From an uncultured bacterium (GTDB lineage: Bacteria > Vulcanimicrobiota > Xenobia > Xenobiales > Xenobiaceae): a DNA stretch of 64,000 bases. The notes beneath the pieces were generated by a model that did not search any database, was not told the DNA's origin, and worked only from the letters and a program-made list of their open reading frames with translations. The stretch lies in contig CAKTUZ010000001.1 in assembly GCA_934621605.1 (NCBI GenBank), positions 230,408 to 294,407 of the forward strand, given 5' to 3'. A program made the translations under genes and the position numbers. Shown piece by piece: positions 52,353 to 61,318 of this stretch; the first letter of the stretch is position 1, and every line of letters starts with the position of its first letter.

Positions 52353-53546
52353 ATGAAGGATAATTCCAGAGCCTTTTTGCTTTTATTTATGGGGGTGCTA
52401 ACTGCATTCGGGCCTTTTATTAATGATATGTATTTGCCCACTCTGCCCTCTATGACTAAGTACTTTTCGACTGGCATGTCTCAAGTTCAGTTGGGCTTGA
52501 CCTTTTCCATGTTAGGCTTAGCTTTGGGGCAGCTCGGTTTTGGCCCTTTGAGTGACAAAATTGGTCGTCGCCATCCTCTGCTTATTTCCATGACTGTTTT
52601 TATAGTCTCTACTTTAGCTTGTATTTTTGCTCCCAATATTGAATTTTTCTTGGGTATGCGTTTTTTGCAAGGTATAGCCGGAGCCGGTGGTATCGTCATT
52701 GCCCTCTCTATTGCTGCCGATAAATTTTCCGGCCGCGACTTAGCTAAAGCTTTAGCTATAGTAGGAGCTATTAATGGTATCGCCCCGGTGGCCGCTCCTA
52801 TTACAGGCGGAATTTGTAGTGATTTAATCGGATGGCGCGGTATTTTTACCATTTTGTTGGTAGTGGGAATAATTATTGGCGTTATGTGTTTTTATTACAA
52901 AGAAACTTTGGAAGAAAGCAAACGCTCCCAAGAAGAATGGTCATCTATTCTGAAATTATTTGCTAAAGTTCTTAAGAAAAAACGTTTCATAGGTTATGTT
53001 TTGCAAATGGCTACGGCTAAAGGAATTCTGTTTGGCAATATTGCTTCATCGCCATTTTTAATCCAAAGTTTGCACCATAAAAGCGCTTTCGTTTTTAGTT
53101 TATATTTTGCTCTTAATTCTATAGCTATAGGTGTGGGCGCTGCTATGTCAGCTAAATTTGAAAGACAAGAAAAGTGCGTCGCCTATAGTTGTGTCGGTAT
53201 GTTACTTGGTTCAATGGCCTGTGCTCTAGCTTTAAATTTAGGTGCTCCTCTAATTGTTTACGAAATTATAGTTACAGCTTTGTGTTTTGCTATGGGAATG
53301 ACTTTTACTGCAGCTACTGCTTTGGCTATGAATGAGGTACGTGACAATGCTGGCGCTGGTTCGGCTGTTTTTGGAGCGTCTGGTTTTATTGTGGGAAGTT
53401 TAGTTTCTCCTTTGGTTGGTTTGGGAAATATAATTCATTCGGTATCGATTATCTTTATAGCGGCAGCTACGCTTTCTACTATTTGTGCTTGGACTACCAA
53501 TCGCAGTGTTGAAGTTGGTTTAGCCAAGATAAATGTAGCTACTTAA
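52353..53546 (+). CDS. Bcr/CflA-type MFS drug exporter
   Basis: 397 residues, 12 membrane helices. The DHA1 motif A is present after helix 2 (G-P-L-S-D-K-I-G-R-R) and P-x-M near the N-terminus follows Bcr (F-I-N-D-M-Y-L-P-T-L-P). Exports small toxic compounds; the substrate is not predictable. ATG with GAGG upstream; single-gene unit with terminators on both sides. Confidence 0.88.
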   Translation: MKDNSRAFLLLFMGVLTAFGPFINDMYLPTLPSMTKYFSTGMSQVQLGLTFSMLGLALGQLGFGPLSDKIGRRHPLLISMTVFIVSTLACIFAPNIEFFLGMRFLQGIAGAGGIVIALSIAADKFSGRDLAKALAIVGAINGIAPVAAPITGGICSDLIGWRGIFTILLVVGIIIGVMCFYYKETLEESKRSQEEWSSILKLFAKVLKKKRFIGYVLQMATAKGILFGNIASSPFLIQSLHHKSAFVFSLYFALNSIAIGVGAAMSAKFERQEKCVAYSCVGMLLGSMACALALNLGAPLIVYEIIVTALCFAMGMTFTAATALAMNEVRDNAGAGSAVFGASGFIVGSLVSPLVGLGNIIHSVSIIFIAAATLSTICAWTTNRSVEVGLAKINVAT

Positions 53547-53552
53547 CTAAGT

Positions 53553-53597
53553 AAAAAAAGATGGGCCTTCAAAATTGAAAGTCCATCTTTTTTCGTT
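53553..53597. terminator. Bidirectional terminator between convergent genes
   Basis: A-run, AAAGATGG/CCATCTTT stem with inner pairing (TTC/GAA), T-run. Serves both MFS genes. Confidence 0.85.
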
Positions 53598-53609
53598 GGT
53601 AAAGTTTAG

Positions 53610-55208
53610 CTAAACTTTACCATGCATCCATTTTTTCAGCAGAGGAGTCAACATCAGCACCAAGATACCGGAGCCAATGGAGGAGCAAATCAGGAAGAAC
53701 CACATGTTAATCTGATAGGCGTGTAAGGTAGCTTCCAAAATACCGGCAAAGTAGTTAGCTGCAGCCGAAGAGAGGAACCAGAAGCCCATCATAATGGACA
53801 TTAAACGATGAGGAGAAAGTTTAGAAACCATAGACAAGCCTACGGGAGAGAGGCAGAGTTCACCCATGGTATGTAAGAAGTAAACGCTGACCAGCCACAT
53901 AGGACTTACCTTAGTACCATCTGCAGCTAAGCTGCTGCCCATAAACATAACAATAAAGCCCAAGCCTAAGATGATCATACCCAGACCGATTTTAGCCGGT
54001 ATGGAAATTGCATACTTAGAGTTGTCCCACTTGTACCACATCATAGAGAAGAGTGGAGCAAAAGTGCAAATAATGAAGGGGTTAATCGACTGGAACCAAG
54101 AAGCGGGAATGGTAAATACTTTGCCCAAGCAATTGACCACTCGCTGGGTTTGCTCTTCAGCAAATAAAGTAAGTGTACCACCGGCTTGCTCGAATCCTAA
54201 CCAGAAGAAAGCTACAAACATGGTGATAATAACGATTACGCACAATCTGTGGATTTCTTCTATAGTCAGCTTAGTATTAGCTTCTTCTTTTTGCTCTTGT
54301 GATTCGTCAGTATGCCGGTGAGTAAATATATAGCTGATTCCTATAGTAACTAAAATAGCAATGCCGACTGCTACTGGCAAAGGAGAAGAGGTGAGACTGA
54401 AAGATTCTGTTTTGGTGAAAGACCAAAGGGCGCAGGCTGCGGCAGTCATGCCGAGGAGGCCGATAATCCAGTAAACTACTTCTAAGTAATCCTTAGTGTG
54501 AAGATGGGCATCTTCGATAGGACCTTTGAATTCTGGTGGCATACCGGCGCCGTTAAAGCGACTTTGACCTAAATTAAAAATAACCTGGCCGATAATCATA
54601 CCGATACCAGCTGCTATAAAGCCCCAAGACCAGCCGAAATTCTGTCCTAAACTTCCGCAAATGAGTGGGGAGAAGAAAGCGCCTAAGTTAATACCCATAT
54701 AGAATATGGTAAAACCGCCGTCGCGGCGAGGATCGTTTTCTTCGTACAGTCCGCCAACAATGTTGGAAATATTAGGTTTAAAGAAACCGTTACCCAGAAT
54801 TAAGAGTGTAAGAGCAGGATAAAGAAACGCGGGGTGGGAGAGCAGTAACTCACCCAAAGCCATAGTACAGCCACCGATAATTACAGCTTTGCGAGCCCCT
54901 AAGAAGCGATCAGAAAGATAACCACCTAAAAGGGGAGTCAAATATACTAAGCCTGTATAAATGCCATAGAGAGCCAGAGCGTCTTTGCGGTTGTATTCCA
55001 GCTGGCTGACTAAATACAATACTAAAATGGCGCGCATGCCATAATAGCTAAAACGTTCCCAAGCTTCGGCACCGAAGAGCCAATATAAACCTTTAGGTTG
55101 TTGGGAATTCTTTACTTCTGTTTTCGCAGCTGTGCTTTCCGTTTCTACTGACGGCTTAGCCGGATCGACGGAGGAAGCTGCCGCATTGGTCGATTTTTCT
55201 TCGGACAA
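53610..55208 (-). CDS. POT/PTR-family proton-coupled peptide transporter
   Basis: About 532 residues. E-A-W-E-R-F-S-Y-Y-G is the E-x-x-E-R proton-coupling motif of helix 1, followed by the PTR pattern in helices 2-5. Twelve helices plus a pair of extra helices between 6 and 7. Imports di- and tripeptides with protons. The cytoplasmic N-terminus has about 40 Ser/Thr/Ala/Glu-rich residues. A GTG start three codons earlier overlaps the GAGAGG site; this TTG lies 8 bases from it and is preferred. Confidence 0.9.
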   Translation of the reverse strand: MSEEKSTNAAASSVDPAKPSVETESTAAKTEVKNSQQPKGLYWLFGAEAWERFSYYGMRAILVLYLVSQLEYNRKDALALYGIYTGLVYLTPLLGGYLSDRFLGARKAVIIGGCTMALGELLLSHPAFLYPALTLLILGNGFFKPNISNIVGGLYEENDPRRDGGFTIFYMGINLGAFFSPLICGSLGQNFGWSWGFIAAGIGMIIGQVIFNLGQSRFNGAGMPPEFKGPIEDAHLHTKDYLEVVYWIIGLLGMTAAACALWSFTKTESFSLTSSPLPVAVGIAILVTIGISYIFTHRHTDESQEQKEEANTKLTIEEIHRLCVIVIITMFVAFFWLGFEQAGGTLTLFAEEQTQRVVNCLGKVFTIPASWFQSINPFIICTFAPLFSMMWYKWDNSKYAISIPAKIGLGMIILGLGFIVMFMGSSLAADGTKVSPMWLVSVYFLHTMGELCLSPVGLSMVSKLSPHRLMSIMMGFWFLSSAAANYFAGILEATLHAYQINMWFFLICSSIGSGILVLMLTPLLKKWMHGKV

Positions 55209-55227
55209 AAGATACACCTCTCTGCGT

Positions 55228-55257
55228 GTATAATCGATTTTGCAGAGTCCTATCCAA
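55228..55257 (-). promoter_or_regulatory. Candidate promoter of the peptide transporter gene
   Basis: On the minus strand TTGGAT and TTATAC are 18 bases apart, about 20 bases before the start. Plausible but not strong. Confidence 0.4.
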
Positions 55258-55434
55258 TAGTTTTTTGCGAGCTTTTAACCTATTTTGCAACACTCCGCGT
55301 AAAAGAAGAAAAATTTCGCACTTAGCAAGCTGCAAACCTGCCCTAAAAGGCGATCTTTGCTGAGGTTGACGGCATTAAAGCTGTATAAAGTAAAGGATGC
55401 ACCATAATTAAAGGGTTAGTGAAGGCACTTAACT

Positions 55435-56268
55435 TTATTCTCTAAGGCTAAGTGAGTATAAATCGGTGCGTCGATGTTTCAATAAAGGAAGCTGTTGGCG
55501 GACTTGCTTAACTTCACTTAAGTTTAAGTCTACAATTTGCCAGTTTTCTTTTTCATCCAATTCTGCCAAAATTCGCCCCCAAGGATCTACGGCAATTGTG
55601 TGGCCCCAAGAAAGATATGAAGCTGAAAGATCGCGAGCCGGAGCTGTTCCCAAAGTAAAAAATTGGTTGAATACAGCTTGGCTCCTAAACATGAGCTCCC
55701 AGTGCAATGGGCCTGTAGTTAAATTAAAGGCGGCTGGTACTAATACTAATTGTGCTCCTTGTAAAGCCATAAGGCGGCCCAATTCGGGGAAACGAAAATC
55801 ATAACAAATACACAAGCCTATTGAACCAAATTCTGTAGCAAATACAGTTATATTTTGGCCTGGACTTAAGGTATCTGATTCTTTGAAATATTGGCCGCCC
55901 TGTATATCTATATCAAAAAGGTGAATTTTGCGGTGTTTGGCAATAAGTTCGCCCTGAGGATTGAAAACATAAGCAGTATTATATATTCGGCCTTGCTTGT
56001 CTTGCTCAGCCATGGAGCCGGCGGCTAAATATAATTTATGGGTTCGAGCTGCCAGAGCGCAAGCTGAAAAAATCGGGCCGCCTTCCGTTTCAGCATAGAG
56101 GGGAAAACTCTTAGTTTCATAGGGACAGCAGAACATTTCCGGTAACGATACCAGATTCACTTGTCGGCTTTGGGCCTGGCGGCAGATTTCTTCTACTTTG
56201 GAGATTATTTGGTCGAGGGAAAAAACCGTTTTTATTTGGGCTTGCAAAATGCGGATTTTAGTGCTCAT
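55435..56268 (-). CDS. Carbon-nitrogen hydrolase (nitrilase superfamily, omega-amidase-like)
   Basis: 277 residues with the complete Glu-Lys-Cys triad: Glu44 (L-P-E-M-F), Lys114 (K-H-R-K-I-H-L-F-D) and Cys155 (C-I-C-Y-D-F-R-F-P-E). The E-M-F and D-F-R-F-P-E-L-G neighbourhoods match Nit2/omega-amidase and its bacterial relatives, which hydrolyse 2-oxoglutaramate or deaminated glutathione. Cytoplasmic. ATG start; single gene. Confidence 0.92.
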   Translation of the reverse strand: MSTKIRILQAQIKTVFSLDQIISKVEEICRQAQSRQVNLVSLPEMFCCPYETKSFPLYAETEGGPIFSACALAARTHKLYLAAGSMAEQDKQGRIYNTAYVFNPQGELIAKHRKIHLFDIDIQGGQYFKESDTLSPGQNITVFATEFGSIGLCICYDFRFPELGRLMALQGAQLVLVPAAFNLTTGPLHWELMFRSQAVFNQFFTLGTAPARDLSASYLSWGHTIAVDPWGRILAELDEKENWQIVDLNLSEVKQVRQQLPLLKHRRTDLYSLSLRE

Positions 56269-56295
56269 ACAGCTATTGAAGCAAATTTATGACTA

Positions 56296-56348
56296 AAAAG
56301 TAAAGGCCGCCGCTCCTTTGGTAGGAACGACAGCCTTCATTTTTTTAG
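56296..56348. terminator. Terminator between two minus-strand genes
   Basis: AAGGCCGCCGCTCC pairs with GGAACGACAGCCTT (two mismatches) with A- and T-runs at the outer ends. On the minus strand the T-run follows the stem, ending the first prepilin-like gene. Confidence 0.75.
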
Positions 56349-56364
56349 CAGTTGATAATATATA

Positions 56365-58728
56365 TCAATAGTTAGCGAACATTCTAACTTTTACTTTGCG
56401 CTGAGCAGCCATAGCCAAAAGTTTATTGATATAGTTGGGATCGAAGGTCATCTCTACGCTTTTGGCTTTATAGTAAATATTGCCTTTACCTTTAGATTTG
56501 ATTGCTTCACCGTTTTTTTGTGGATCACTGCCATAGGCTACCATAGAGCCAGTCAAGTTTAAACGACTATTTTTACCGATATTTACATTGATATTGCCGC
56601 AAGCGTAAATCACACCGGCAATCTCTTGGTCGGAATAATTTATGCCTTTATAGCGAGCAATAAGTCCAGCTAATTGATCTTTCTTGTAGTTTTCGTAGTT
56701 GACACTTTGTTGATTGTCGGCTACTAACTTATTACTGATATCTGGATCTTTAACTGTGACCATATTGTTACTTTTATCTTGCTCGGTCTTTTCACCATTT
56801 TTTGCATGATCGGCTCGTGCTTGCGCATAAATCTTTTTGACATCGTTATAAAATTCGCAATTACTATAATGTTGTTCTGCATCGACATTTTGTCTTATGC
56901 AAGAACATATTACTATATCGCGATCCCAAGCTTTGAAACTTTCAAGACCTTCATCGTTATATCCAGCTTTATAAACTTTCTCGACGAATTCCCTACCCTC
57001 AGCAGAGTCGTTAAACCCTGTAATGCCTCTGAGAGAATTCTTGCCGTTGCTGCAATAGGCTCTGCCAGCTTGGCTGCAACTTTCGCATGGAGGTATGACT
57101 CGGACACCAGCATCTCTGGCCGTTTCTTGCATATTAAAATGGTAATTGTCGTCAGTGCATCCGTCAGTTTTCTTTTTTTCTTCAGCTAAACCGGTATTTG
57201 AATCTATCGTTATGTTGTCGTAGGGCTTTTGAGTATCTTTATTCGGAGTTGGGATAACTTCTTCCATATGGGCAGTGGTATTGTAGATTGTTTCTAAATT
57301 GACATCACCTTGGGCATAAATAGAAACACCTACACCGGGGTCAGACTCCAAAATGCTGGGACCTTGCATATTGACATTGCCTGCAGCTGTAATGGCACCG
57401 TTGCCTATAGTGGCGCCGGAAATCATAACGTTGCCAGTACTGGTCAAGATAGTTGTGCTATTGTCGCCTTGCTTTTCATTGACAAAACCTACAATAGGGC
57501 GTGTGCCATATTCGTTGATATCGGAACGAATAAGTATATCGCCGCCTACGTAGGTATTTTTATCAAACATAATAGTTAAATTTTTATTGTCAATGGAAAA
57601 TTTTCTGTTGTCAGCTCCCATAACTTCGTAACCGGAGTCAGGAAGAGCCGTTCCGTAATAGTAGATTTTGTTGGCATAATGGCGTAACTCGTTTTGTCCA
57701 TCGCTATTGCGTACCCAAACGTAAGTACCTGGAGTGAGAGAGTTTTCGTTCTTGGAAGCTTTGGGAACGTCATTCCAACTCAAAGCCGTAAAGTTTTTAC
57801 CGGAATTGCTTTTCTGACTTTTTACTTTGTCATTGGAACCATTGTTTACCATAAAATTATCGCCGTAATAAATTGTGGCTCCGTTGTCTATACCCAATCC
57901 TGAGTCACCGCTGCTGATATTTAAAGTGACAGTTCCCAAAGATCGCACGTTGGGGGAACCGCTGCCTTCTGAAGCTCGCAAAGAAAATTGATCGACGTCA
58001 GTAGTAACATTACCGGCTGCACTAATAACCGAATCTGAATTTAGGGAGTCGGGATCGATAGAGACATAGAGTTCGACCACTTGACTGGCAAAACTAGAGC
58101 TCAAGTTGAGAGGTCTGTTCAAGGTAGCCTCACGCACAGCCGGTCCGCTGAAGCCTTCTACTAATAGGTTGCAAGTAGCTTTGGGTATGGTGATTCGTTT
58201 GGCGTTGGCATTGGGCTTAAAAACTTCTTTGCCGTTTTCGGTTACGGTTTTTCCTTGGACAATGCCGTTCTTGTCTGCCGAATAGGCAAAGCAAGGAACG
58301 CTGCTGCTCAGATTATTAGTAGAAATGTAGGGCGATTCAATTGCTTTTGCGCTATTTTTTAGGCCGTCTAAGCCTCCATTTCCATCTTCGCAATTAAATT
58401 TTATGCGAAAAACAGATCTTTTACCATTAGTGCTGGTCAGAATACCCCAAACATTACCATCTTCTTCCTTTACTTCAAAATTGTCGGTCGTGAGTTTGTA
58501 AGCGGTTGTAGGGGCAGCTTTCCAGAGAATATCATTTTGCAAGCGGGTTATGGCATATTGAGCACCGGATTGGGCAGCCATAAGGGCAGTCTCTTTATCG
58601 TAAAAATTAGTAGTCAGTCTAAAGCTACCAAGATTTGAATATACTACCGAACTTAAGAGCATAATTACCAAGACGACTGTCAGCATAGTCGTTATCAGCA
58701 CTATACCCTTTCTTTGCTTACCAAGCAT
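56365..58728 (-). CDS. Giant prepilin-like protein, paralogue 1
   Basis: 787 residues. An 8-residue basic leader ending in Gly, then a hydrophobic PilX-type helix (I-V-L-I-T-T-M-L-T-V, about 9-30) with Thr instead of Glu at +5. The rest is beta-rich: Cys-containing region about 100-200, bactofilin-like G-A-T-I-G-N-G-A-I-T (about 430-450) with G-P-S-I-L-E-S-D-P-G, a Cys-rich insert (about 545-622, with C-E-S-C and C-S-C), and a conserved end Y-S-D-Q-E-I-A-G-V-I-Y-A with S-R-L-N-L-T-G. The ATG with GGAG 7 bases upstream is preferred over a TTG four codons earlier. Probable minor-pilin or surface-fibre protein of a type IV-like system. Confidence 0.82.
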   Translation of the reverse strand: MLGKQRKGIVLITTMLTVVLVIMLLSSVVYSNLGSFRLTTNFYDKETALMAAQSGAQYAITRLQNDILWKAAPTTAYKLTTDNFEVKEEDGNVWGILTSTNGKRSVFRIKFNCEDGNGGLDGLKNSAKAIESPYISTNNLSSSVPCFAYSADKNGIVQGKTVTENGKEVFKPNANAKRITIPKATCNLLVEGFSGPAVREATLNRPLNLSSSFASQVVELYVSIDPDSLNSDSVISAAGNVTTDVDQFSLRASEGSGSPNVRSLGTVTLNISSGDSGLGIDNGATIYYGDNFMVNNGSNDKVKSQKSNSGKNFTALSWNDVPKASKNENSLTPGTYVWVRNSDGQNELRHYANKIYYYGTALPDSGYEVMGADNRKFSIDNKNLTIMFDKNTYVGGDILIRSDINEYGTRPIVGFVNEKQGDNSTTILTSTGNVMISGATIGNGAITAAGNVNMQGPSILESDPGVGVSIYAQGDVNLETIYNTTAHMEEVIPTPNKDTQKPYDNITIDSNTGLAEEKKKTDGCTDDNYHFNMQETARDAGVRVIPPCESCSQAGRAYCSNGKNSLRGITGFNDSAEGREFVEKVYKAGYNDEGLESFKAWDRDIVICSCIRQNVDAEQHYSNCEFYNDVKKIYAQARADHAKNGEKTEQDKSNNMVTVKDPDISNKLVADNQQSVNYENYKKDQLAGLIARYKGINYSDQEIAGVIYACGNINVNIGKNSRLNLTGSMVAYGSDPQKNGEAIKSKGKGNIYYKAKSVEMTFDPNYINKLLAMAAQRKVKVRMFANY

Positions 58729-58856
58729 GATTATCTCCAAAAGTAAACTTTGTATATAAATAAAGATATTAAAACTTCAAAAATGAGAATAAATCTCGGG
58801 TCAACCCTTTTTAGTTGCAACTAGAAGTTCCTATGCAAAAAATAGTAAAAAATAAA

Positions 58857-58895
58857 TAAAAAAGCCGTCGTTTCGGTAAAAAACAACGGCTTTTA
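58857..58895 (-). terminator. Terminator of paralogue 2
   Basis: GCCGT/ACGGC stem with A/T runs on both sides; on the minus strand AAAAGCCGT is followed by a long loop, ACGGC and a T-run. Confidence 0.7.
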
Positions 58896-58911
58896 TAAGT
58901 TTTTTCTGCTT

Positions 58912-61221
58912 TTAGTAATTGGCAAACATTTTAATTTGCAATTTACGTTTGGCAGAAGCATTGAGCAACTTATTGATATAGTTAGGATCGAAATTAATTT
59001 CTACGCTTTTAGCTTTGTAATGGATATTGCCTTTGCCGTTTGATTTGCTCGCTTCACCGTCTTTTTGCGGATCTTTGCCATAGGCTACCATAGAGCCGGT
59101 CAAGTTTAAGCGGCTGTCTTTACCGATATTGACATTGATATTGCCGCAAGCATAAATTACGCCAGCAATCTCTTGATCAGAATAATTTATGCCTTTATAA
59201 CGACCTATCAACTCAGTCAATTGCTCTTTTTTGTAATTTTCATAGTTAGTGGTTTGTTGGCCTGGAGCTACCAATTTGTCACTAAGATTGGGATCCTTAA
59301 CTGTAGCCATATTGTCTTGGTTAATTAAGTTCTCTTTGCCTTCGGCGTCTTTCTGACCTTGAGCGTATATTTTCTTTACATCTTTTAAAAAACTGCATTC
59401 GTCTTCATGGCGGTCAAGGTGATTATCATAACAGCTGCAATAGACTATTTTTTTATCCATTATTTTTTCATATTCTTCTACAGCGTCGTCGTCATCAGGA
59501 TTGTCAAAACCTGTCTTGTGGATGTCTGCTATGAATTTTTTGGTTGTCTCGCTGTTTACAAATACATTTTCCGTACAGCAATAAACTCGGTTCTTCTCTT
59601 TGCATTTTACGCAAGCGCCCCTCCCAAAGAGGCCAGTGTAAAGGCTTTCCTGAAGAACCGGGTCGTCTGTTACCTCTTTTTTTTCAGTTTGACCTGTAAT
59701 GGGATCGACAGTTACATTATCGTAAGGCTTTTGGGTATCCTTATTTGGAGTAGGGATAACTTCTTCCATGTGGGCGGTAGTATTATAAATTGTTTCCAAA
59801 TTGATATTACCTTTGGAATAGATAGATACGCCTATGCCGGGATCTGATTCTAAAATACTGGGGCCTTGCATACTGATATCGCCTACAGCCGTAATAGCTC
59901 CATTTCCTATAGTTGCACCGGAAATCATGATTTTGCCGGAACCTGTTAAAATAGTGGTATTGTTGTCACCCTTCTTTTCGTTGGCAAAACCGATAATAGG
60001 GCGTGTGCCGTATTCGTTTATGTCGGAGCGAATTAACAAATCACCGTTTACGTAGGTGTTTTTGTCAAACATAATAGTTAAATTTTCATTATCAATAGAA
60101 AATTTGCCGTTGCTGTTGTTTATAACTTCGTAACCAGAATCGGGAAGTGTAACACCGTAATGATAGATTTTATTTGCATAATGGCGTAATTCATTTTTAG
60201 TACCATTGCGCACCCAAACATAAGTTCCAGGGGTGAGAGGATTGTCTTGTTCGGAAGCTTGGGGGACGTCATCCCAAGATATGGCTATAAAATTTTTGCC
60301 CGAATTGCTCTGCTGGGATTTTATTTTATTGTCAGTGCTGCCGTTCACTTTGAAGTGATCGCCGTAATAGACGGTAGCGTCATTGCTTATTCCTAAACCA
60401 TTTTTACTGACTTTTAAGTCTACTTTACCTAAGGAACGTACGTTGGGAGCGCCGCTGCCCTCAGAAGCGCATAAAGAAAATTGATTAACATTGGCAGTAA
60501 TATTGCCAGCAGCGCTTATAACAGCATCAGAATTTAAGGAATTGGGATCTATAGAAACATAAAGTTCGACTATTTGACTGGCAAAACTAGAATTTAAGTT
60601 GAGAGGTTTATTTAATGTAGCCTCACGCACGGCCGGACCGCTGAAGCCTTCCACTATTAAATTGCAAGTACCCTTAGGTACAGTAATTCGTTTAGCGTCG
60701 GCGTTGGGCTTAAAAACTTCTTTGCCGTTTTCGGTTACAGTTTTGCCTTGGATAATACCGTTCTTGTTTGCTGAATAAGCAAAACAAGGTACGCTGCTAC
60801 CAAGATTGTTGGTAGAAATATAGGGGGATTCGATTTTTTTGACACTATTATTCAGGCCATCCAGGCCGCCGTCTCCATCTTCGCAATTGAATTTTATGCG
60901 GAAGACAGATTTTTTGCCATTAGCGCTGGACAAAATGGCCCAAACGTTGCCGTCTTCTTCTTTTACTTCAAAACCGTTAGTTTTGAAGGTGTGCGGAGTA
61001 GAGGGCGCGGCTTTCCAGAGGATATTATTTTGTAGGCGAGTTATGGCATACTGAGCTCCGGATTGGGCGGCCATAAGGGCATTTTCTTTGTCGTAAAAAT
61101 TAGTCGTTAGGCGTAAGCTGCCTAGGTTGGAATATACTACCGAACTTAAGAGCATAATTACTAGGACGACTGTCAACATAGTTGTCACCAGAACGATGCC
61201 TTTTTTCTTTCTTTCCAGCAT
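58912..61221 (-). CDS. Giant prepilin-like protein, paralogue 2
   Basis: 769 residues. Same architecture as paralogue 1 and very similar to it over the first about 520 residues. The leader is M-L-E-R-K-K-K-G with a PilX-type helix. The region about 533-610 differs almost completely: a different Cys-rich module (C-V-K-C, V-Y-C-C, C-S-C-Y). Beyond it, similarity returns to the end (M-F-A-N-Y). ATG with GGAGAG 6 bases upstream. Only about 100 bases lie between it and paralogue 3 with no terminator, so the two are probably co-transcribed. Confidence 0.82.
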   Translation of the reverse strand: MLERKKKGIVLVTTMLTVVLVIMLLSSVVYSNLGSLRLTTNFYDKENALMAAQSGAQYAITRLQNNILWKAAPSTPHTFKTNGFEVKEEDGNVWAILSSANGKKSVFRIKFNCEDGDGGLDGLNNSVKKIESPYISTNNLGSSVPCFAYSANKNGIIQGKTVTENGKEVFKPNADAKRITVPKGTCNLIVEGFSGPAVREATLNKPLNLNSSFASQIVELYVSIDPNSLNSDAVISAAGNITANVNQFSLCASEGSGAPNVRSLGKVDLKVSKNGLGISNDATVYYGDHFKVNGSTDNKIKSQQSNSGKNFIAISWDDVPQASEQDNPLTPGTYVWVRNGTKNELRHYANKIYHYGVTLPDSGYEVINNSNGKFSIDNENLTIMFDKNTYVNGDLLIRSDINEYGTRPIIGFANEKKGDNNTTILTGSGKIMISGATIGNGAITAVGDISMQGPSILESDPGIGVSIYSKGNINLETIYNTTAHMEEVIPTPNKDTQKPYDNVTVDPITGQTEKKEVTDDPVLQESLYTGLFGRGACVKCKEKNRVYCCTENVFVNSETTKKFIADIHKTGFDNPDDDDAVEEYEKIMDKKIVYCSCYDNHLDRHEDECSFLKDVKKIYAQGQKDAEGKENLINQDNMATVKDPNLSDKLVAPGQQTTNYENYKKEQLTELIGRYKGINYSDQEIAGVIYACGNINVNIGKDSRLNLTGSMVAYGKDPQKDGEASKSNGKGNIHYKAKSVEINFDPNYINKLLNASAKRKLQIKMFANY

Positions 61222-61318
61222 ATCGTCTCTCCAAACTAGCTAAACAAGAGGCGAGAATTGAGCCCCCTAACTTGTGGTCTTGAGGAAGATAATTTCTATT
61301 ATGTCAGTTGGCTATACC

